A stretch of DNA of 64,000 nucleotides from Bradyrhizobium sp. AS23.2 (GTDB lineage Bacteria; Pseudomonadota; Alphaproteobacteria; Rhizobiales; Xanthobacteraceae), in assembly GCF_001908185.1 (NCBI RefSeq), contig NZ_LGHM01000035.1, positions 2-64,001 on the forward strand. The letters are read 5' to 3'. A program made the position numbers and the translations under genes. Below the pieces are notes generated by a model that saw only the letters and a list, made by a program, of their open reading frames with translations, was not told where the DNA came from and made no database searches. Positions 9,256 to 20,509 of this stretch are shown one piece after another. Each line of letters begins with the position of its first letter. The first letter of the stretch is position 1.

Positions 9256-9711
9256 ATGACCGAACCGTTCGTAGTGCGACGCGAGACCCAGATTGCGGCT
9301 CCGCGCGCCACCGTCTTCGCCTATTTGACCGACCCCGAGAAGATCCTGAGCTGGATGGGCTCGGATGCGACCACGGAGCCGCATCCCGGCGGGGTCTACC
9401 TGCTCAAGGGTATCGGCCCGCGCGGCGGCGTCGGTCGCGGCGCGTTCCGAGAGGTCGTGCCGGTGCACCGCCTGGCCTATACGTTCGGCTGGGAAGGCGG
9501 TCAGGAAGTGCCACCCGGCTCGAGCCTGATCGAGATCGACCTGATCGAGCGCGACGGCGGCACGCTGCTGCGCTTGACGCACAGTGGCCTGCCGACCGAG
9601 GAACAGGCTGCCGCGCATGCGAAAGGGTGGGCGCACTATCTGGGACGGCTCACGACCGCAGCGGCCGGCGGCGATCCCGGCCCCGACAAGGGTATTTCAC
9701 ACGAAATGTAG
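9256..9711 (+). CDS. SRPBCC/AHSA1 family protein
   Basis: The 151-residue protein is one START/Bet v1-like (SRPBCC) domain: it begins with the family-typical RETQIAAPRATVFAYLTDPEKILSWMG and later has EIDLIERDGGTLLRLTHSGL. Such proteins bind hydrophobic ligands; many AHSA1-like members sit with ArsR regulators, but none is adjacent here. The start at 9256 has GGAGGA at 9244-9249, six bases upstream. The ligand is unknown. Confidence 0.83.
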   Translation: MTEPFVVRRETQIAAPRATVFAYLTDPEKILSWMGSDATTEPHPGGVYLLKGIGPRGGVGRGAFREVVPVHRLAYTFGWEGGQEVPPGSSLIEIDLIERDGGTLLRLTHSGLPTEEQAAAHAKGWAHYLGRLTTAAAGGDPGPDKGISHEM

Positions 9712-9723
9712 CGATGCGGCGGG

Positions 9724-10893
9724 TCAAACCGCCGCGGTCGCGACCACCTGCTGCAAAAGCTGCTCGCGTCTCGCCTGCGAACGCTGGCCCTTCATGGTCG
9801 CGGCGAAGCGTTCAAGGATGCCGTCCTCGAAGGCGGTGACGATGGTGTCGTGGACGTAGCTCTTGCGGCAGATCGCCGGCGTGTTGGAGAGCTTGTCGGC
9901 GGCCGCGCGGATCGCGTCCAGCACCTGCTTCTTGCGGCCGCGCTGACTGGTCGCCGGCGTGATCCGCGACAGCGATTCCACGACCACGGCAGAGGCCATC
10001 AGCGTGCGGAAATCCTTCAGCGAAATCTTGATGCCGGCGATCTCGCGCAAGAACGCGTTCACCTGCGTGGTGTTGACCGCGCGCACGATGCCATAGGCAT
10101 CGCGATACTGGAACATGCGCTTGCCCGGAACGCTGCGCAGGATGCCGATGGCGCGCACCAGCTTGGCGGCGTCACATTCTTTCCGCACCGCCTTGCCGCC
10201 CTTCGCCTTGAAGGTCAGCACGAAGGAATCCTCTTCGAGCGTGACGTTCGACTTCAGCATCGTGGTGGCGCCGCGGGTGCCGTTGAGACGGGCGTAGGAT
10301 TCGTTGCCGGGGCGGATCGCGGTGCGCGCGATCAGCTCGATCACGGCCGAGAGCGCGAATTCACGCGTCGGCTCGTCGCCCGACAGGAACATCGAGACCT
10401 TGCGCCGGATCTTTGGCAGCGCGCCGACGAGCTTTTCCAGGCGATGCGCCTTGCGGTGCTCGCGGACCTTCTCCCAGTCGGCGTGATAGCGGTATTGCAG
10501 CCGGCCCGCGGCATCTCGCCCCACCGCCTGGAGATGCGAACTCGGATCGGCCGAGTAACGCACCTCGCGATAGGCCGGAGGCACCGCCATGGCGTGCAGC
10601 CGGCGGATGGTGCGGGCATCGCGGATATGGGCCCCGTTGGGACGGACGAAGGAATAGCCCTTGCCGCGCCTGATGCGGCGGATGGTCAGCCCATTCTGGT
10701 CGCCAAGCCGCAGGCCATGCTCCCTGGCGAGCGACTCGACCGTCGCCGTGGGCGCCGTGTCGTACATCTTTTTCGGGCTGGGACGGCCGGAAGTGGCTGG
10801 TTTCGGCCATTGTCCGAGGGCTTTGGCCAGCGCCATAGCGGCAGGATCGGCTGAAGCGGGCCGCATCGTCCCGAGATTCTGCTGATCCATCAT
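9724..10893 (-). CDS. DNA topoisomerase IB
   Basis: The 389-residue protein is a bacterial type IB (poxvirus-like) topoisomerase that relaxes supercoils through a 3'-phosphotyrosyl intermediate. The N-terminal DNA-binding domain includes GYSFVRPNGAHIRDARTIRRL. The catalytic domain shows the arginine in RTAIRPGNESYA, a lysine in the FKAKGGKAVRKE hairpin, a second arginine in SLKDFRTLMAS, and the nucleophilic tyrosine in RKSYVHDTIV. Length is somewhat over the usual 330-370 because of a low-complexity N-terminal extension. It is convergent with the SRPBCC gene. Such enzymes occur alongside TopA and gyrase in many rhizobia. Confidence 0.92.
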   Translation of the reverse strand: MMDQQNLGTMRPASADPAAMALAKALGQWPKPATSGRPSPKKMYDTAPTATVESLAREHGLRLGDQNGLTIRRIRRGKGYSFVRPNGAHIRDARTIRRLHAMAVPPAYREVRYSADPSSHLQAVGRDAAGRLQYRYHADWEKVREHRKAHRLEKLVGALPKIRRKVSMFLSGDEPTREFALSAVIELIARTAIRPGNESYARLNGTRGATTMLKSNVTLEEDSFVLTFKAKGGKAVRKECDAAKLVRAIGILRSVPGKRMFQYRDAYGIVRAVNTTQVNAFLREIAGIKISLKDFRTLMASAVVVESLSRITPATSQRGRKKQVLDAIRAAADKLSNTPAICRKSYVHDTIVTAFEDGILERFAATMKGQRSQARREQLLQQVVATAAV

Positions 10894-11295
10894 AGTCTTA
10901 AGCCTTAGCCCTGTCTGTTATCGGTCAATGCCGCTGTTCTGATTTTTGTTCCGAGGGGTCTCTCCGGGCCCGGGTTGGCCATTTAGGGTGTTCCGAACGG
11001 CATTGCGAGTCCCGAATCAGTGAGAGACGGTTGCCAAATACCGCCGACAAGTGCATGGGGGCTCTGCGCGGCCTCTTCCTGGGCTTGGGGTAAAGCCCCC
11101 GAAAGCCGCCCCTCGGCCTGTTTCAGATCTGCGACAGTCGCACCAACAGGCGTTGATCCTGCGCATGGCCGGCCGCTCGCCGAAGGTTCAGCTTGTGCTC
11201 CTTGTCGGGCCCGGTTAGCCCGACGCATAATCGGTTGAACGATCAAGTCGGCTCGCCATTCACCAATGCTCGGCTGCCGTATCTGGAGGGAAAAC
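10894..11295. other. Intergenic region between topoisomerase IB and acs
   Basis: This 402-bp gap separates two divergent genes. I see no credible gene: the one long minus-strand frame here has no ribosome-binding site or recognisable protein character. A short hairpin (GGGCTT/AAGCCC, 11081-11096) lacks a U tract. The region must contain both promoters, but I cannot place them with confidence. Confidence 0.5.
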
Positions 11296-13242
<1,947 letters not shown>

Positions 13243-13250
13243 GCCAGACC

Positions 13251-13428
13251 TCGTGCCCCGGACGCAGCGCAGCGCTTCTTCAGCGGTGCGCTGCAGAGCC
13301 GGGGCCCATCGCACCAACAATATCCCCTCTGCGACGTGGGTCCCGGCTCTGCGGCGCGTCACACCGGACGATGCTTCGCATCGCCGGGACATGCCGCGCC
13401 GCGTCCGGGACACGCGGCCGCGTTTCGC
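13251..13428. repeat. Intergenic palindromic repeat, copy 1 of the 'GTCCCGGACGC' family
   Basis: The segment contains CCCCGGACGCAGCGCAGCGC, GCGCTGCAGAGCCGGGGCCC, GGGTCCCGGCTCTGCGGCGCG and GCGTCCGGGACACGCGG, arranged as nested inverted repeats. The same arrangement recurs at 57069-57220. It lies in the 467-bp gap after acs; the rest of that gap (13430-13709) holds no gene I can see and presumably the promoter of the next gene. Confidence 0.75.
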
Positions 13429-13709
13429 GCGAACGCCCCCAAAATAACAGCCGTTCACACCCCTCACGCACTTGTCAGGGCGCTTGCCGCCGCCCCCGCA
13501 CCTTTCCCGCCGAGTGTTGTTTTCAGGTCATTTACTTTATTTCGAACATTTTCTTTGTTCCGCCTGCTGGCTGGCCCCGGTGGCTGTGCGTGGAAACCAT
13601 CCGGTTAACGGGCGCGGTTCAGAATGTCCCCAACAAGGACTCGGCGAGCCGGCGATTGCCGGGTTTTGCGTCAATTTGGACGATCCCGTTCGGGGCAAAG
13701 GGGACATTC

Positions 13710-14225
13710 ATGTCGATGAAGATTGCTGTGGCGCTGGCCGCCACCATCGGGGCAGGGGTCTTGATGTCGACGGCGGCGCAGGCGCGGCCGGAAATGGTGG
13801 GGACGCACTTGGCCGATTATTCGCCGGGCACCATCGTGGTCAAAACCAATGAGCGGCGGCTTTATCTCATTCTCGATGACGGCCACGCCATGCGTTATCC
13901 GGTCGGCGTCGGCAAGTCCGGCAAGCAGTGGGCCGGCACCACCCGCATCGACGGCAAGTATCGCAATCCCGCCTGGTCGCCGCCCGCCGAGGTGAAGCGC
14001 GACAAGCCGAGCATTCCCGACGTGATCCCGGGCGGCTCGCCGCGCAACCCGATGGGGGTCGCGGCAATGACGCTGGCCGGCGGCGAATACGCGATCCACG
14101 GCACCAACGTGCCCGGCTCGGTCGGCGGCTTCGTCTCCTATGGCTGCATCCGCATGCTCAACGACGACATCACCGATCTCTACAGCCGCGTCTCCGTCGG
14201 CACGACGGTGGTCGTGACGCGCTGA
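13710..14225 (+). CDS. L,D-transpeptidase (YkuD domain), exported
   Basis: The 171-residue protein has a signal peptide (MSMKIAVALAATIGAGVLMS to AQA) and a YkuD catalytic domain with the signature HGTN...SVGGFVSYGCIRM, whose Cys is the nucleophile and whose His and Arg complete the site. Enzymes of this type form 3-3 cross-links in peptidoglycan or attach proteins to it in the periplasm. The ATG at 13710 is preferred because it gives the signal peptide; the frame is open further upstream without coding character. A strong terminator follows at 14250-14278. Confidence 0.92.
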   Translation: MSMKIAVALAATIGAGVLMSTAAQARPEMVGTHLADYSPGTIVVKTNERRLYLILDDGHAMRYPVGVGKSGKQWAGTTRIDGKYRNPAWSPPAEVKRDKPSIPDVIPGGSPRNPMGVAAMTLAGGEYAIHGTNVPGSVGGFVSYGCIRMLNDDITDLYSRVSVGTTVVVTR

Positions 14226-14249
14226 TCGCCGGGATCCAGGCAAGACAAC

Positions 14250-14278
14250 AAAGCCGCGTCGAAAGACGCGGCTTTTTC
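14250..14278 (+). terminator. Rho-independent terminator after the L,D-transpeptidase gene
   Basis: A perfect 10-bp stem AAGCCGCGTC/GACGCGGCTT with a GAAA tetraloop is followed by T residues. The stem ends just before the convergent nuclease gene and could also serve it, because an A run lies on the opposite side. Confidence 0.9.
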
Positions 14279-14279
14279 G

Positions 14280-14870
14280 TTACCAGAAGCGCCAGCCTCT
14301 TGCGCACCAGCCGTCGCGGTGGCCGCCATTGTAGCTGCGCGCATAGCCGCCCGCGAGCAGCGCGGCCGAGACGTTGGCGGTGCGTTTGGTCGCGACGTCG
14401 GCGAGAACGCGCCCGTATTTGTCCTGGCCAAGATTGTAGATCGCGACGCCGCCCTGGCCGAGCAGGTTGCGCAGCGCATCGCTGGCGGCTTCGGCCTTGT
14501 CCAGTTCGTCCTGGCAGGATGCTTTCATCTCGGGTGCATCGATGCCGCGCAGCCGAACCCGCGCAACGAGATCGCGCCCGTCGCGCTGGTGCACGCGAGC
14601 GAGGAAGGTGTCGCCGTCGATGGTCCTGATAACGTCGACCGGTTGACGCACGTCGGAACCGCCGGACTGCTGCAGGATGATCGCGGCGTCTCGCGATTGT
14701 CCGTCATCCGCATGCGGAATGGGCCAGTTCGTCCCCTGGCGGAAGGCGAGCACGACGGTCATCACGACGCCGACCACGAACATCCACGGCAACAATCCGG
14801 AGAAGCGACGGCCGAACGGCGAGCCACTGTATGCTGGCCGGTATGGATGGCTGGGATCGAAGCGCGGCAT
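14280..14870 (-). CDS. Membrane-anchored thermonuclease-family (SNase-like) protein
   Basis: The 196-residue protein has one N-terminal membrane helix (about residues 27-43, LLPWMFVVGVVMTVVLAF) followed by a staphylococcal-nuclease-like domain: RTIDGDTFLARV, RVRLRGIDAPEMK with the catalytic Arg and Glu, and DKYGRVLADV with the second catalytic Arg. The complete set suggests an active, Ca-dependent nuclease displayed on the periplasmic side. It ends back to back with the L,D-transpeptidase gene. A run of short direct repeats lies just upstream of its start. Confidence 0.87.
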   Translation of the reverse strand: MPRFDPSHPYRPAYSGSPFGRRFSGLLPWMFVVGVVMTVVLAFRQGTNWPIPHADDGQSRDAAIILQQSGGSDVRQPVDVIRTIDGDTFLARVHQRDGRDLVARVRLRGIDAPEMKASCQDELDKAEAASDALRNLLGQGGVAIYNLGQDKYGRVLADVATKRTANVSAALLAGGYARSYNGGHRDGWCARGWRFW

Positions 14871-14903
14871 CCACGCACGCTAGGGCTGAGTCGGCTGAAC
14901 CGG

Positions 14904-14993
14904 CAAGCGCGCCTTAAGAGCAAGAGCGCCTTAAGACTTAAGAAGAGTGCCGTAAGACAAGCGCGCCTTAAGAAAAGAAGAGTGCGCCTCGAG
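14904..14993. repeat. Degenerate tandem repeats upstream of the nuclease gene
   Basis: Four to five imperfect copies of a 15-20 nt unit (AAGNGNGCCTTAAGA) occur in about 90 bp, for example at 14906, 14923, 14959. On the minus strand they read CTTAAGGCGCGCTTG and lie between the SdhAF4-like stop and the nuclease start, so they would be in the nuclease 5' leader. Confidence 0.7.
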
Positions 14994-15002
14994 AACCGGA
15001 CC

Positions 15003-15212
15003 TCAAAAGTCGGAGGCGATGCCCTTGCGCTCCCAATCGCCGTAGCGGGTCGGCTCGGGCCCCTTCGGTCCCTGCAATTCCTTCGGCGCGGCCTTGGTGC
15101 CGTCCTTGGCGTGTGCAGCAGCGGCCTGCCGGCGCGCCTCGGCTTCGGCCAGCGCACGCTGGGCGGCCGGCGACAGCGGCTTGCGATCGGGAACGGAGGG
15201 CTGGTCACTCAT
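15003..15212 (-). CDS. DUF1674 / succinate dehydrogenase assembly factor 4-like protein
   Basis: The 69-residue protein ends with the diagnostic DUF1674 motif GPEPTRYGDWERKGIASDF. Its mitochondrial relative SDHAF4 binds the flavinylated SdhA subunit and promotes assembly of complex II; the same role in the cytosol is likely here. The N-terminal 45 residues are charged and probably disordered. It is divergent from the RsmB-type gene, an arrangement I recognise in Rhizobiales. The sdh genes themselves are not in the window. Confidence 0.88.
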   Translation of the reverse strand: MSDQPSVPDRKPLSPAAQRALAEAEARRQAAAAHAKDGTKAAPKELQGPKGPEPTRYGDWERKGIASDF

Positions 15213-15399
15213 CGTGCGGTTCCTAGCGCAGGATCAGAAAACGCGCGACGTCCAATAACGCATTGCTGAAATGGTCACAGCACGCTGTAAACGCGAGCGG
15301 CCATTCTTACATTTGGCATATTCGCGTGCCACATATCCCCTCCTCAAGGCATGCGCCCATTGCGGCGGAACTGCCGCTCGCTCAGAACCTTGCTTCCGC

Positions 15400-16746
15400 A
15401 TGCCATCTCAACGTTTCGTTCCTCCGTCCGAAGTGCCCGGTCTCGCGGCGCGGCGGATTGCCGCCGATATCGTCGACGGCGTCCTGCACAAGCACCGCAC
15501 GCTTGACGACCAGCTCGACGGCGGCGGCGCCCACCCCGGACTGAAGACGCTGGCCGACCGCGACCGCGCGCTGATGCGGCGCTTGGTCGCGACGGTGCTG
15601 CGCCGGCTCGGCACGCTCGGCCATGTGCTGTCTCGCCTGCTCGACAAGGGCATTCCCTCCGACGCGCCGCGCGCGCAGAGCGCGCTGTTGATCGGCGCCG
15701 CCCAGATCCTCTGGATGGACGTGCCTGATCACGCCGCGGTCGATCTCTCCGTTCGTCTCGTGCAATCCGATCGCCGCGCCGCGCGCTATGCCGGTCTCGT
15801 CAACGCCGTGCTGCGCCGCTGTGCGCGCGAGGGCCAGGCGCTGGTGGATGAAGTCGCAACACAATCGCTGGACCTGCCACCCTGGATGCTCGCGCGCTGG
15901 AGCGCGCATTACGGCGAGGCGACCGCAAGGGACATGGCGCTCGCACTTAGCCACGAGCCGTCGCTCGATCTCACCGTGAAGTCGGACGCCGCACAATGGG
16001 CGAGCCGCCTCCATGGCGAGACGCTGCCGACCGGCACGGTGCGGATGCTGCTGCACGGCTCGGTGACCATGCTGCCCGGCTTCGCCGAGGGGCAATGGTG
16101 GGTGCAGGATGCCGCCGCCGCGCTGCCGGCCCGGCTGTTCGGCGACATCAAGGGCAAGTCCATTGCCGATCTCTGCGCCGCCCCCGGCGGCAAGACCGCG
16201 CAACTGGCGCAGGCCGGCGCGCATGTCACAGCGATCGACCGCTCGCCCGCCAGAGTGGCACGCCTGCGCGAGAATCTGGCGCGGCTGTCGCTCCAGGCCG
16301 AGACTGTGGTCGCCGACGCCGTAGAATGGGCCGGTCCGGCCGAAGGCTTCGACGGCATCCTGATCGATGCGCCCTGCACTTCGACCGGTACGATCCGCCG
16401 CCATCCCGACGTCGCATGGCTGCGCCAGGAGTCCGACATCGCCGCTTTGACTGCGCTCCAGCAGCGGTTGCTGCGGAAATCACTATCGCTGCTCAAACCC
16501 GGCGGGACGCTGATCTACTGCACCTGTTCGCTGGAACCCGAGGAGGGTGAGCAGGCCGTGGCCGCGCTGCTGGCCGCGGAGCCTGCGCTTCGGCGCGTGC
16601 CGATCGAAGCGTCCGAGGTGTCGGGGCTCAGCGAGATCGTCACCGCCGATGGCGATTTGCGCACCCTGCCCAGCCATCTGCCGAACGCCGATCCCAAGCT
16701 CGGCGGGCTCGACGGATTCTACGCGGCCCGGCTCGTTAAATCCTGA
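15400..16746 (+). CDS. rsmB: RsmB/NOP family 16S rRNA m5C methyltransferase
   Basis: The 448-residue protein has an N-terminal NusB-like helical domain (about residues 10-140) and a SAM-dependent methyltransferase domain with ADLCAAPGGKTAQLAQ, LIDAPCTSTGTIRRHPD and IYCTCSLEPEEGE, which holds the catalytic cysteine. This is the two-cysteine RsmB/NOP2/Sun layout, which methylates C967 of 16S rRNA in E. coli. The ATG at 15400 is chosen; frames open further upstream give an unconserved Cys-rich extension. The heparinase-like gene follows in the same direction. Confidence 0.9.
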   Translation: MPSQRFVPPSEVPGLAARRIAADIVDGVLHKHRTLDDQLDGGGAHPGLKTLADRDRALMRRLVATVLRRLGTLGHVLSRLLDKGIPSDAPRAQSALLIGAAQILWMDVPDHAAVDLSVRLVQSDRRAARYAGLVNAVLRRCAREGQALVDEVATQSLDLPPWMLARWSAHYGEATARDMALALSHEPSLDLTVKSDAAQWASRLHGETLPTGTVRMLLHGSVTMLPGFAEGQWWVQDAAAALPARLFGDIKGKSIADLCAAPGGKTAQLAQAGAHVTAIDRSPARVARLRENLARLSLQAETVVADAVEWAGPAEGFDGILIDAPCTSTGTIRRHPDVAWLRQESDIAALTALQQRLLRKSLSLLKPGGTLIYCTCSLEPEEGEQAVAALLAAEPALRRVPIEASEVSGLSEIVTADGDLRTLPSHLPNADPKLGGLDGFYAARLVKS

Positions 16747-16814
16747 TTTTGCACCGGTTTTTGCCACGGCGCTGATTCGCGAGCCTTCAAGATGGTGTCG
16801 GACGTCCGATTTTG

Positions 16815-16841
16815 GGATTAAGAAGGATTCGTCGTTAATCC
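16815..16841. promoter_or_regulatory. Inverted repeat upstream of the heparinase-like gene
   Basis: GGATTAA at 16815-16821 and TTAATCC at 16835-16841 form perfect 7-bp arms separated by 13 bp, 20-50 bp before the GTG start at 16863. It could be an operator or part of the promoter; no regulator is adjacent. Confidence 0.35.
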
Positions 16842-16862
16842 TCTCCCCCTTCAAGGCAAGGC

Positions 16863-18620
16863 GTGTCGGTCGCTCAACGCAGACGTATCTCGACGCTGGT
16901 CATGAACCGCTTCGCGCGGAACATGCTGTCGCGCGCGAGCGGCGGATCCGTTGCGCTGTCGCGGGTCTGGCCCGGCCGCACCGACCGGCTGATCATCGCG
17001 CCGCATGATCTGCGCACGGCGGATGCGACCCGCGCCGCCGAGATCTATGCCGGCCGCTTTGTCTTCGCCGGCAAGATCGTCAATTGCCATGGCCGCTCGA
17101 TCTTCGATCTCGAGCCGCCGTCGGAGGATTGGGAGGTCGCGCTGCTCGGCTTCGGCTGGCTGCGTCACTTACGCGCCGCCGACACCGCGCTGACGCGGGC
17201 CAATGCGCGCGCGCTGGTCGAGGATTGGATCTCCAATCCCGCCAACAAGCGCCGGCCCGTCGCGCGCCGCGCCGACGTGCTGGCGCGCCGCGTGATCTCG
17301 CTGCTGTCGCAGGCGCCGCTGGTGCTCAACGACACCGACAACAAGTTCTATCGCCGCTATCTGCGCGCGCTGGCGCGCGAAATCCGCTTCCTGCGCTACA
17401 CCATGCTCGACATTCCCGACGGGGTACCGAAGCTGCAGGTGCTGATCGCGCTGTGCTACGCCGCGCTGTGCCTCGCCAACCAGGCGAGTCACATCCGCAG
17501 CGCGTCGAAAAAACTCTCGGACGAATTGCAGCGGCAGATCCTGCCCGACGGCGGACACATCTCCCGCAACCCGGGCGCGCTGATCGAGCTCCTGATCGAC
17601 CTGTTGCCGCTGCGGCAGACCTTTGCTGCGCGCAACATCGCGCCGCCGCCGGCGCTGCTCAACGCGATCGACCGCATGATGCCAATGCTGCGCTTCTTCC
17701 GTCACGGCGACGGCAATTTCGCGCTGTTCAACGGCATGAGCGCGACGCCTTCGGACCAGCTCGCCACATTGCTCGCCTATGACGACACCCACGGCGCGCC
17801 GATGGCGAACATGCCGCATACCGGCTTCCAGCGCCTTGATGCCGGCCAGACCACGCTGATCATCGACACCGGCCCACCACCGCCGGCCAGCGTCAGCCAC
17901 GACGCTCATGCCGGTTGCCTGTCGTTCGAACTGTCCTCCGGCATCAGCCGCATCGTCACCAATTGCGGCATGCCGACCACGGGCCGCGACAACTGGCGAC
18001 CGTTCGCGCGCGGCACGGCGGCGCATTCGACGCTGACCTATCACGACACGTCGTCATGCCAGTTCGTTGAGATGTCGGCGATGAAGCGGCTCCTGCACGG
18101 CGCACCTGTCACCAACGGCCCCGTCGAGGTCGAGAGCTATCGTGAGGTCGTGCAGAACGGCACGCTGCTCACGACGTCGCATGACGGCTATCTCGCCAAA
18201 TTCGGCGCGATCCATCGCCGCGTGCTGATGATTGCCAATGACGGCGCGCGCCTCGACGGCGAGGACACGCTGTCACCGAGACAGGGCGGGCGTTTCAAGG
18301 GCGCTGACGCCGATTTCGCGCTGCGCTTCCACCTGCATCCGGCGGTCAAGGCGAGTCGACTGTCGGACGCCCACGGCGTCATGCTGGTGCTGCCGAACCG
18401 CGACGTCTGGACCTTCGAAGCGCTCGACGACAAGGTCGACCTCGAGGATAGCGTGTTCCTGGCCGGCAATGACGGCCCCCGCCGCACCGCCCAGATCGTG
18501 ATCCGCCAGGACGCCCGTCAGGCCCCTTCGATCCGCTGGAGTTTTGTCCGCTCCACCGCCTCGCCGACGGTCACCAATGCCCGCCGCAACGCGCGGCGGG
18601 AGCCGGAACTCCCGCTGTAA
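16863..18620 (+). CDS. Heparinase II/III family protein
   Basis: The 585-residue protein has an alpha-helical N-terminal half (alpha/alpha toroid type, including LLPDGGHISRNPGALIELL-like sequence) and a beta-rich C-terminal half with THDTSS/LTYHDTSSCQFVEM, as in the heparinase II/III family of uronic-acid polysaccharide lyases. No signal peptide is evident, which is unusual for a lyase acting on an external polymer. The start is GTG at 16863 or the ATG at 16902. The gene sits directly before purH, a pairing I recognise in Bradyrhizobium. The substrate is unknown; a cytosolic or cell-envelope role is possible. Confidence 0.83.
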   Translation: MSVAQRRRISTLVMNRFARNMLSRASGGSVALSRVWPGRTDRLIIAPHDLRTADATRAAEIYAGRFVFAGKIVNCHGRSIFDLEPPSEDWEVALLGFGWLRHLRAADTALTRANARALVEDWISNPANKRRPVARRADVLARRVISLLSQAPLVLNDTDNKFYRRYLRALAREIRFLRYTMLDIPDGVPKLQVLIALCYAALCLANQASHIRSASKKLSDELQRQILPDGGHISRNPGALIELLIDLLPLRQTFAARNIAPPPALLNAIDRMMPMLRFFRHGDGNFALFNGMSATPSDQLATLLAYDDTHGAPMANMPHTGFQRLDAGQTTLIIDTGPPPPASVSHDAHAGCLSFELSSGISRIVTNCGMPTTGRDNWRPFARGTAAHSTLTYHDTSSCQFVEMSAMKRLLHGAPVTNGPVEVESYREVVQNGTLLTTSHDGYLAKFGAIHRRVLMIANDGARLDGEDTLSPRQGGRFKGADADFALRFHLHPAVKASRLSDAHGVMLVLPNRDVWTFEALDDKVDLEDSVFLAGNDGPRRTAQIVIRQDARQAPSIRWSFVRSTASPTVTNARRNARREPELPL

Positions 18621-18786
18621 GCGCGCGCGATCTGGCCCTATCTGATCGTTGTGAAGGGCGGCGAAAGCTGCTAACCAACGCGCGCCCGCGCAACTGGCGA
18701 CCTTGGATGGAGCACCATCGGGAAGCGCGGGACATAGCTGCCGCGCGCCTGGGCATAGGTACTCCCTTCAACAGAGGATCTTGCTC

Positions 18787-20379
18787 ATGACTGACCATCC
18801 CCGCCGCGTCACCCGCGCCCTGCTTTCCGTTTCCGACAAGACCGGCCTGATCGAATTCGCAAAGGCGCTTGCCGCGCATGGCGTCGAACTGGTCTCGACC
18901 GGCGGCACCGCCAAGGCGATCGCCGCGGCGGGCCTCAAGGTGAAAGATGTCTCCGAGCTGACCGGCTTCCCCGAGATGATGGACGGCCGCGTCAAGACAC
19001 TGCATCCGAAGGTGCATGGCGGCCTGCTGGCGATCCGTGACAACAAGGACCACGCGGAAGCGATGAAGGCGCACGACATCGCACCGATCGATCTCCTCGT
19101 CGTCAATCTCTATCCGTTCGAGGCGACCGTCGACAAAGGCGCGGGCTTCGAGGATTGCATCGAGAACATCGACATCGGTGGCCCCGCGATGATCCGCGCC
19201 GCCGCGAAGAACCATGACGACGTCGCCGTCGTGGTCGAGGCGCAGGACTATCAGGCCGTGCTCGACGAGCTCGCGGCCAACAATGGCGCGACGACGCTGA
19301 AGCTGCGCCGGCGACTGGCCGCCAAGGCCTACGCGCGCACCGCGGCCTATGATGCCGCGATCTCGAACTGGTTCAACCGCCAGCTCGAGATCGACGCGCC
19401 CGACTTCCGCGCCTTCGGCGGCAGGCTGATCCAGTCGCTGCGCTATGGCGAGAACCCGCACCAGACCGCGGCATTCTATGCCACGCCCGACAAGCGCCCC
19501 GGCGTCTCCACCGCACGGCAGCTCCAGGGCAAGGAGCTCTCCTACAACAACATCAACGACACCGATGCGGCCTATGAGTGCATCGGCGAGTTCGACGCCA
19601 AGCGCACCGCGGCCTGCGTCATCGTCAAACATGCCAATCCTTGCGGCGTCGCCGAGGGCTCCGACCTTGTCAGCGCTTATCGCAAGGCGCTCGCCTGCGA
19701 TTCCACTTCGGCCTTCGGCGGCATCATCGCGATGAACCGTGCGCTCGATGCGGACACCGCGCGCGAGATCACCAAGATCTTCACCGAGGTGATCATCGCC
19801 CCCGACGCCAGCGAGGAAGCGATCGCCATCATCGGCGCCCGCAAGAACCTTCGGCTGCTGCTCGCGGGCAGCCTGCCCGACCCGCGCGCGCCCGGACTGA
19901 CCGCCAAGACGGTCGCCGGCGGTCTGCTCGTGCAGAGCCGCGACAATGCCGTGGTCGACGACATGACTTTCAAGATCGTGACCAAGCGTGCGCCGACCGA
20001 CGCTGAAATGCGCGACCTGAAGTTCGCGTTCCGCGTCGCCAAGCACGTCAAGTCCAACACCATCATCTACGCCAAGGATCTCGCCACCGTCGGCATCGGC
20101 GCGGGCCAGATGAGCCGCGTGGATTCAGCGCGGATCGCGGCGCGCAAGGCGCAGGATGCGGCCAATGAGCTGAAGCTCGCCGAGCCGCTCACCAAGGGCT
20201 CGGTCGTGGCATCGGATGCGTTCTTCCCCTTCGCCGACGGCATGCTCGCCTGCATCGAAGCCGGCGCCACCGCCGTGGTGCAGCCCGGCGGCTCCATGCG
20301 CGACGATGAAGTGATCAAGGCCGCCGACGAGCACGGCATCGCCATGGTGTTCACGGGAACGCGGCACTTCCGGCACTAA
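18787..20379 (+). CDS. purH: Bifunctional AICAR transformylase / IMP cyclohydrolase
   Basis: The 530-residue protein has the N-terminal methylglyoxal-synthase-like IMP cyclohydrolase domain ([55 protein letters not shown]) and the C-terminal AICARFT domain with [23 protein letters not shown] and [11 protein letters not shown]. It catalyses the last two steps of de novo IMP synthesis in the cytosol. The start ATG at 18787 precedes [15 protein letters not shown]. The length is normal and no key motif is missing. Confidence 0.97.
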   Translation: MTDHPRRVTRALLSVSDKTGLIEFAKALAAHGVELVSTGGTAKAIAAAGLKVKDVSELTGFPEMMDGRVKTLHPKVHGGLLAIRDNKDHAEAMKAHDIAPIDLLVVNLYPFEATVDKGAGFEDCIENIDIGGPAMIRAAAKNHDDVAVVVEAQDYQAVLDELAANNGATTLKLRRRLAAKAYARTAAYDAAISNWFNRQLEIDAPDFRAFGGRLIQSLRYGENPHQTAAFYATPDKRPGVSTARQLQGKELSYNNINDTDAAYECIGEFDAKRTAACVIVKHANPCGVAEGSDLVSAYRKALACDSTSAFGGIIAMNRALDADTAREITKIFTEVIIAPDASEEAIAIIGARKNLRLLLAGSLPDPRAPGLTAKTVAGGLLVQSRDNAVVDDMTFKIVTKRAPTDAEMRDLKFAFRVAKHVKSNTIIYAKDLATVGIGAGQMSRVDSARIAARKAQDAANELKLAEPLTKGSVVASDAFFPFADGMLACIEAGATAVVQPGGSMRDDEVIKAADEHGIAMVFTGTRHFRH

Positions 20380-20429
20380 GTCGAACGGCGTGACCTGCTG
20401 CAAGAGCGACGCCGATCCCATCGACTTCG

Positions 20430-20484
20430 TCATTGCGAGCCAACGGGGCCGCGCTTCGCGCGGACCCGTTGGCTCCTCGCAATG
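20430..20484. repeat. REP-like palindrome between purH and the UMF1 transporter
   Basis: CATTGCGAGCCAACGGG and CCCGTTGGCTCCTCGCAATG are inverted arms (2-nt bulge) with an inner CCGCGC/GCGCGG hairpin. It lies between two convergent genes and may also terminate transcription, though no U tract is present. Confidence 0.75.
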
Positions 20485-20509
20485 ACGGCGGTGGGATTGC
20501 GTAGTGCGG

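Noticed and set aside
15271..15399. A longer N-terminus for the RsmB-type protein
   Set aside because: The added residues are Cys/Ser-rich and unlike the family; the ATG at 15400 starts in front of the NusB-like domain.
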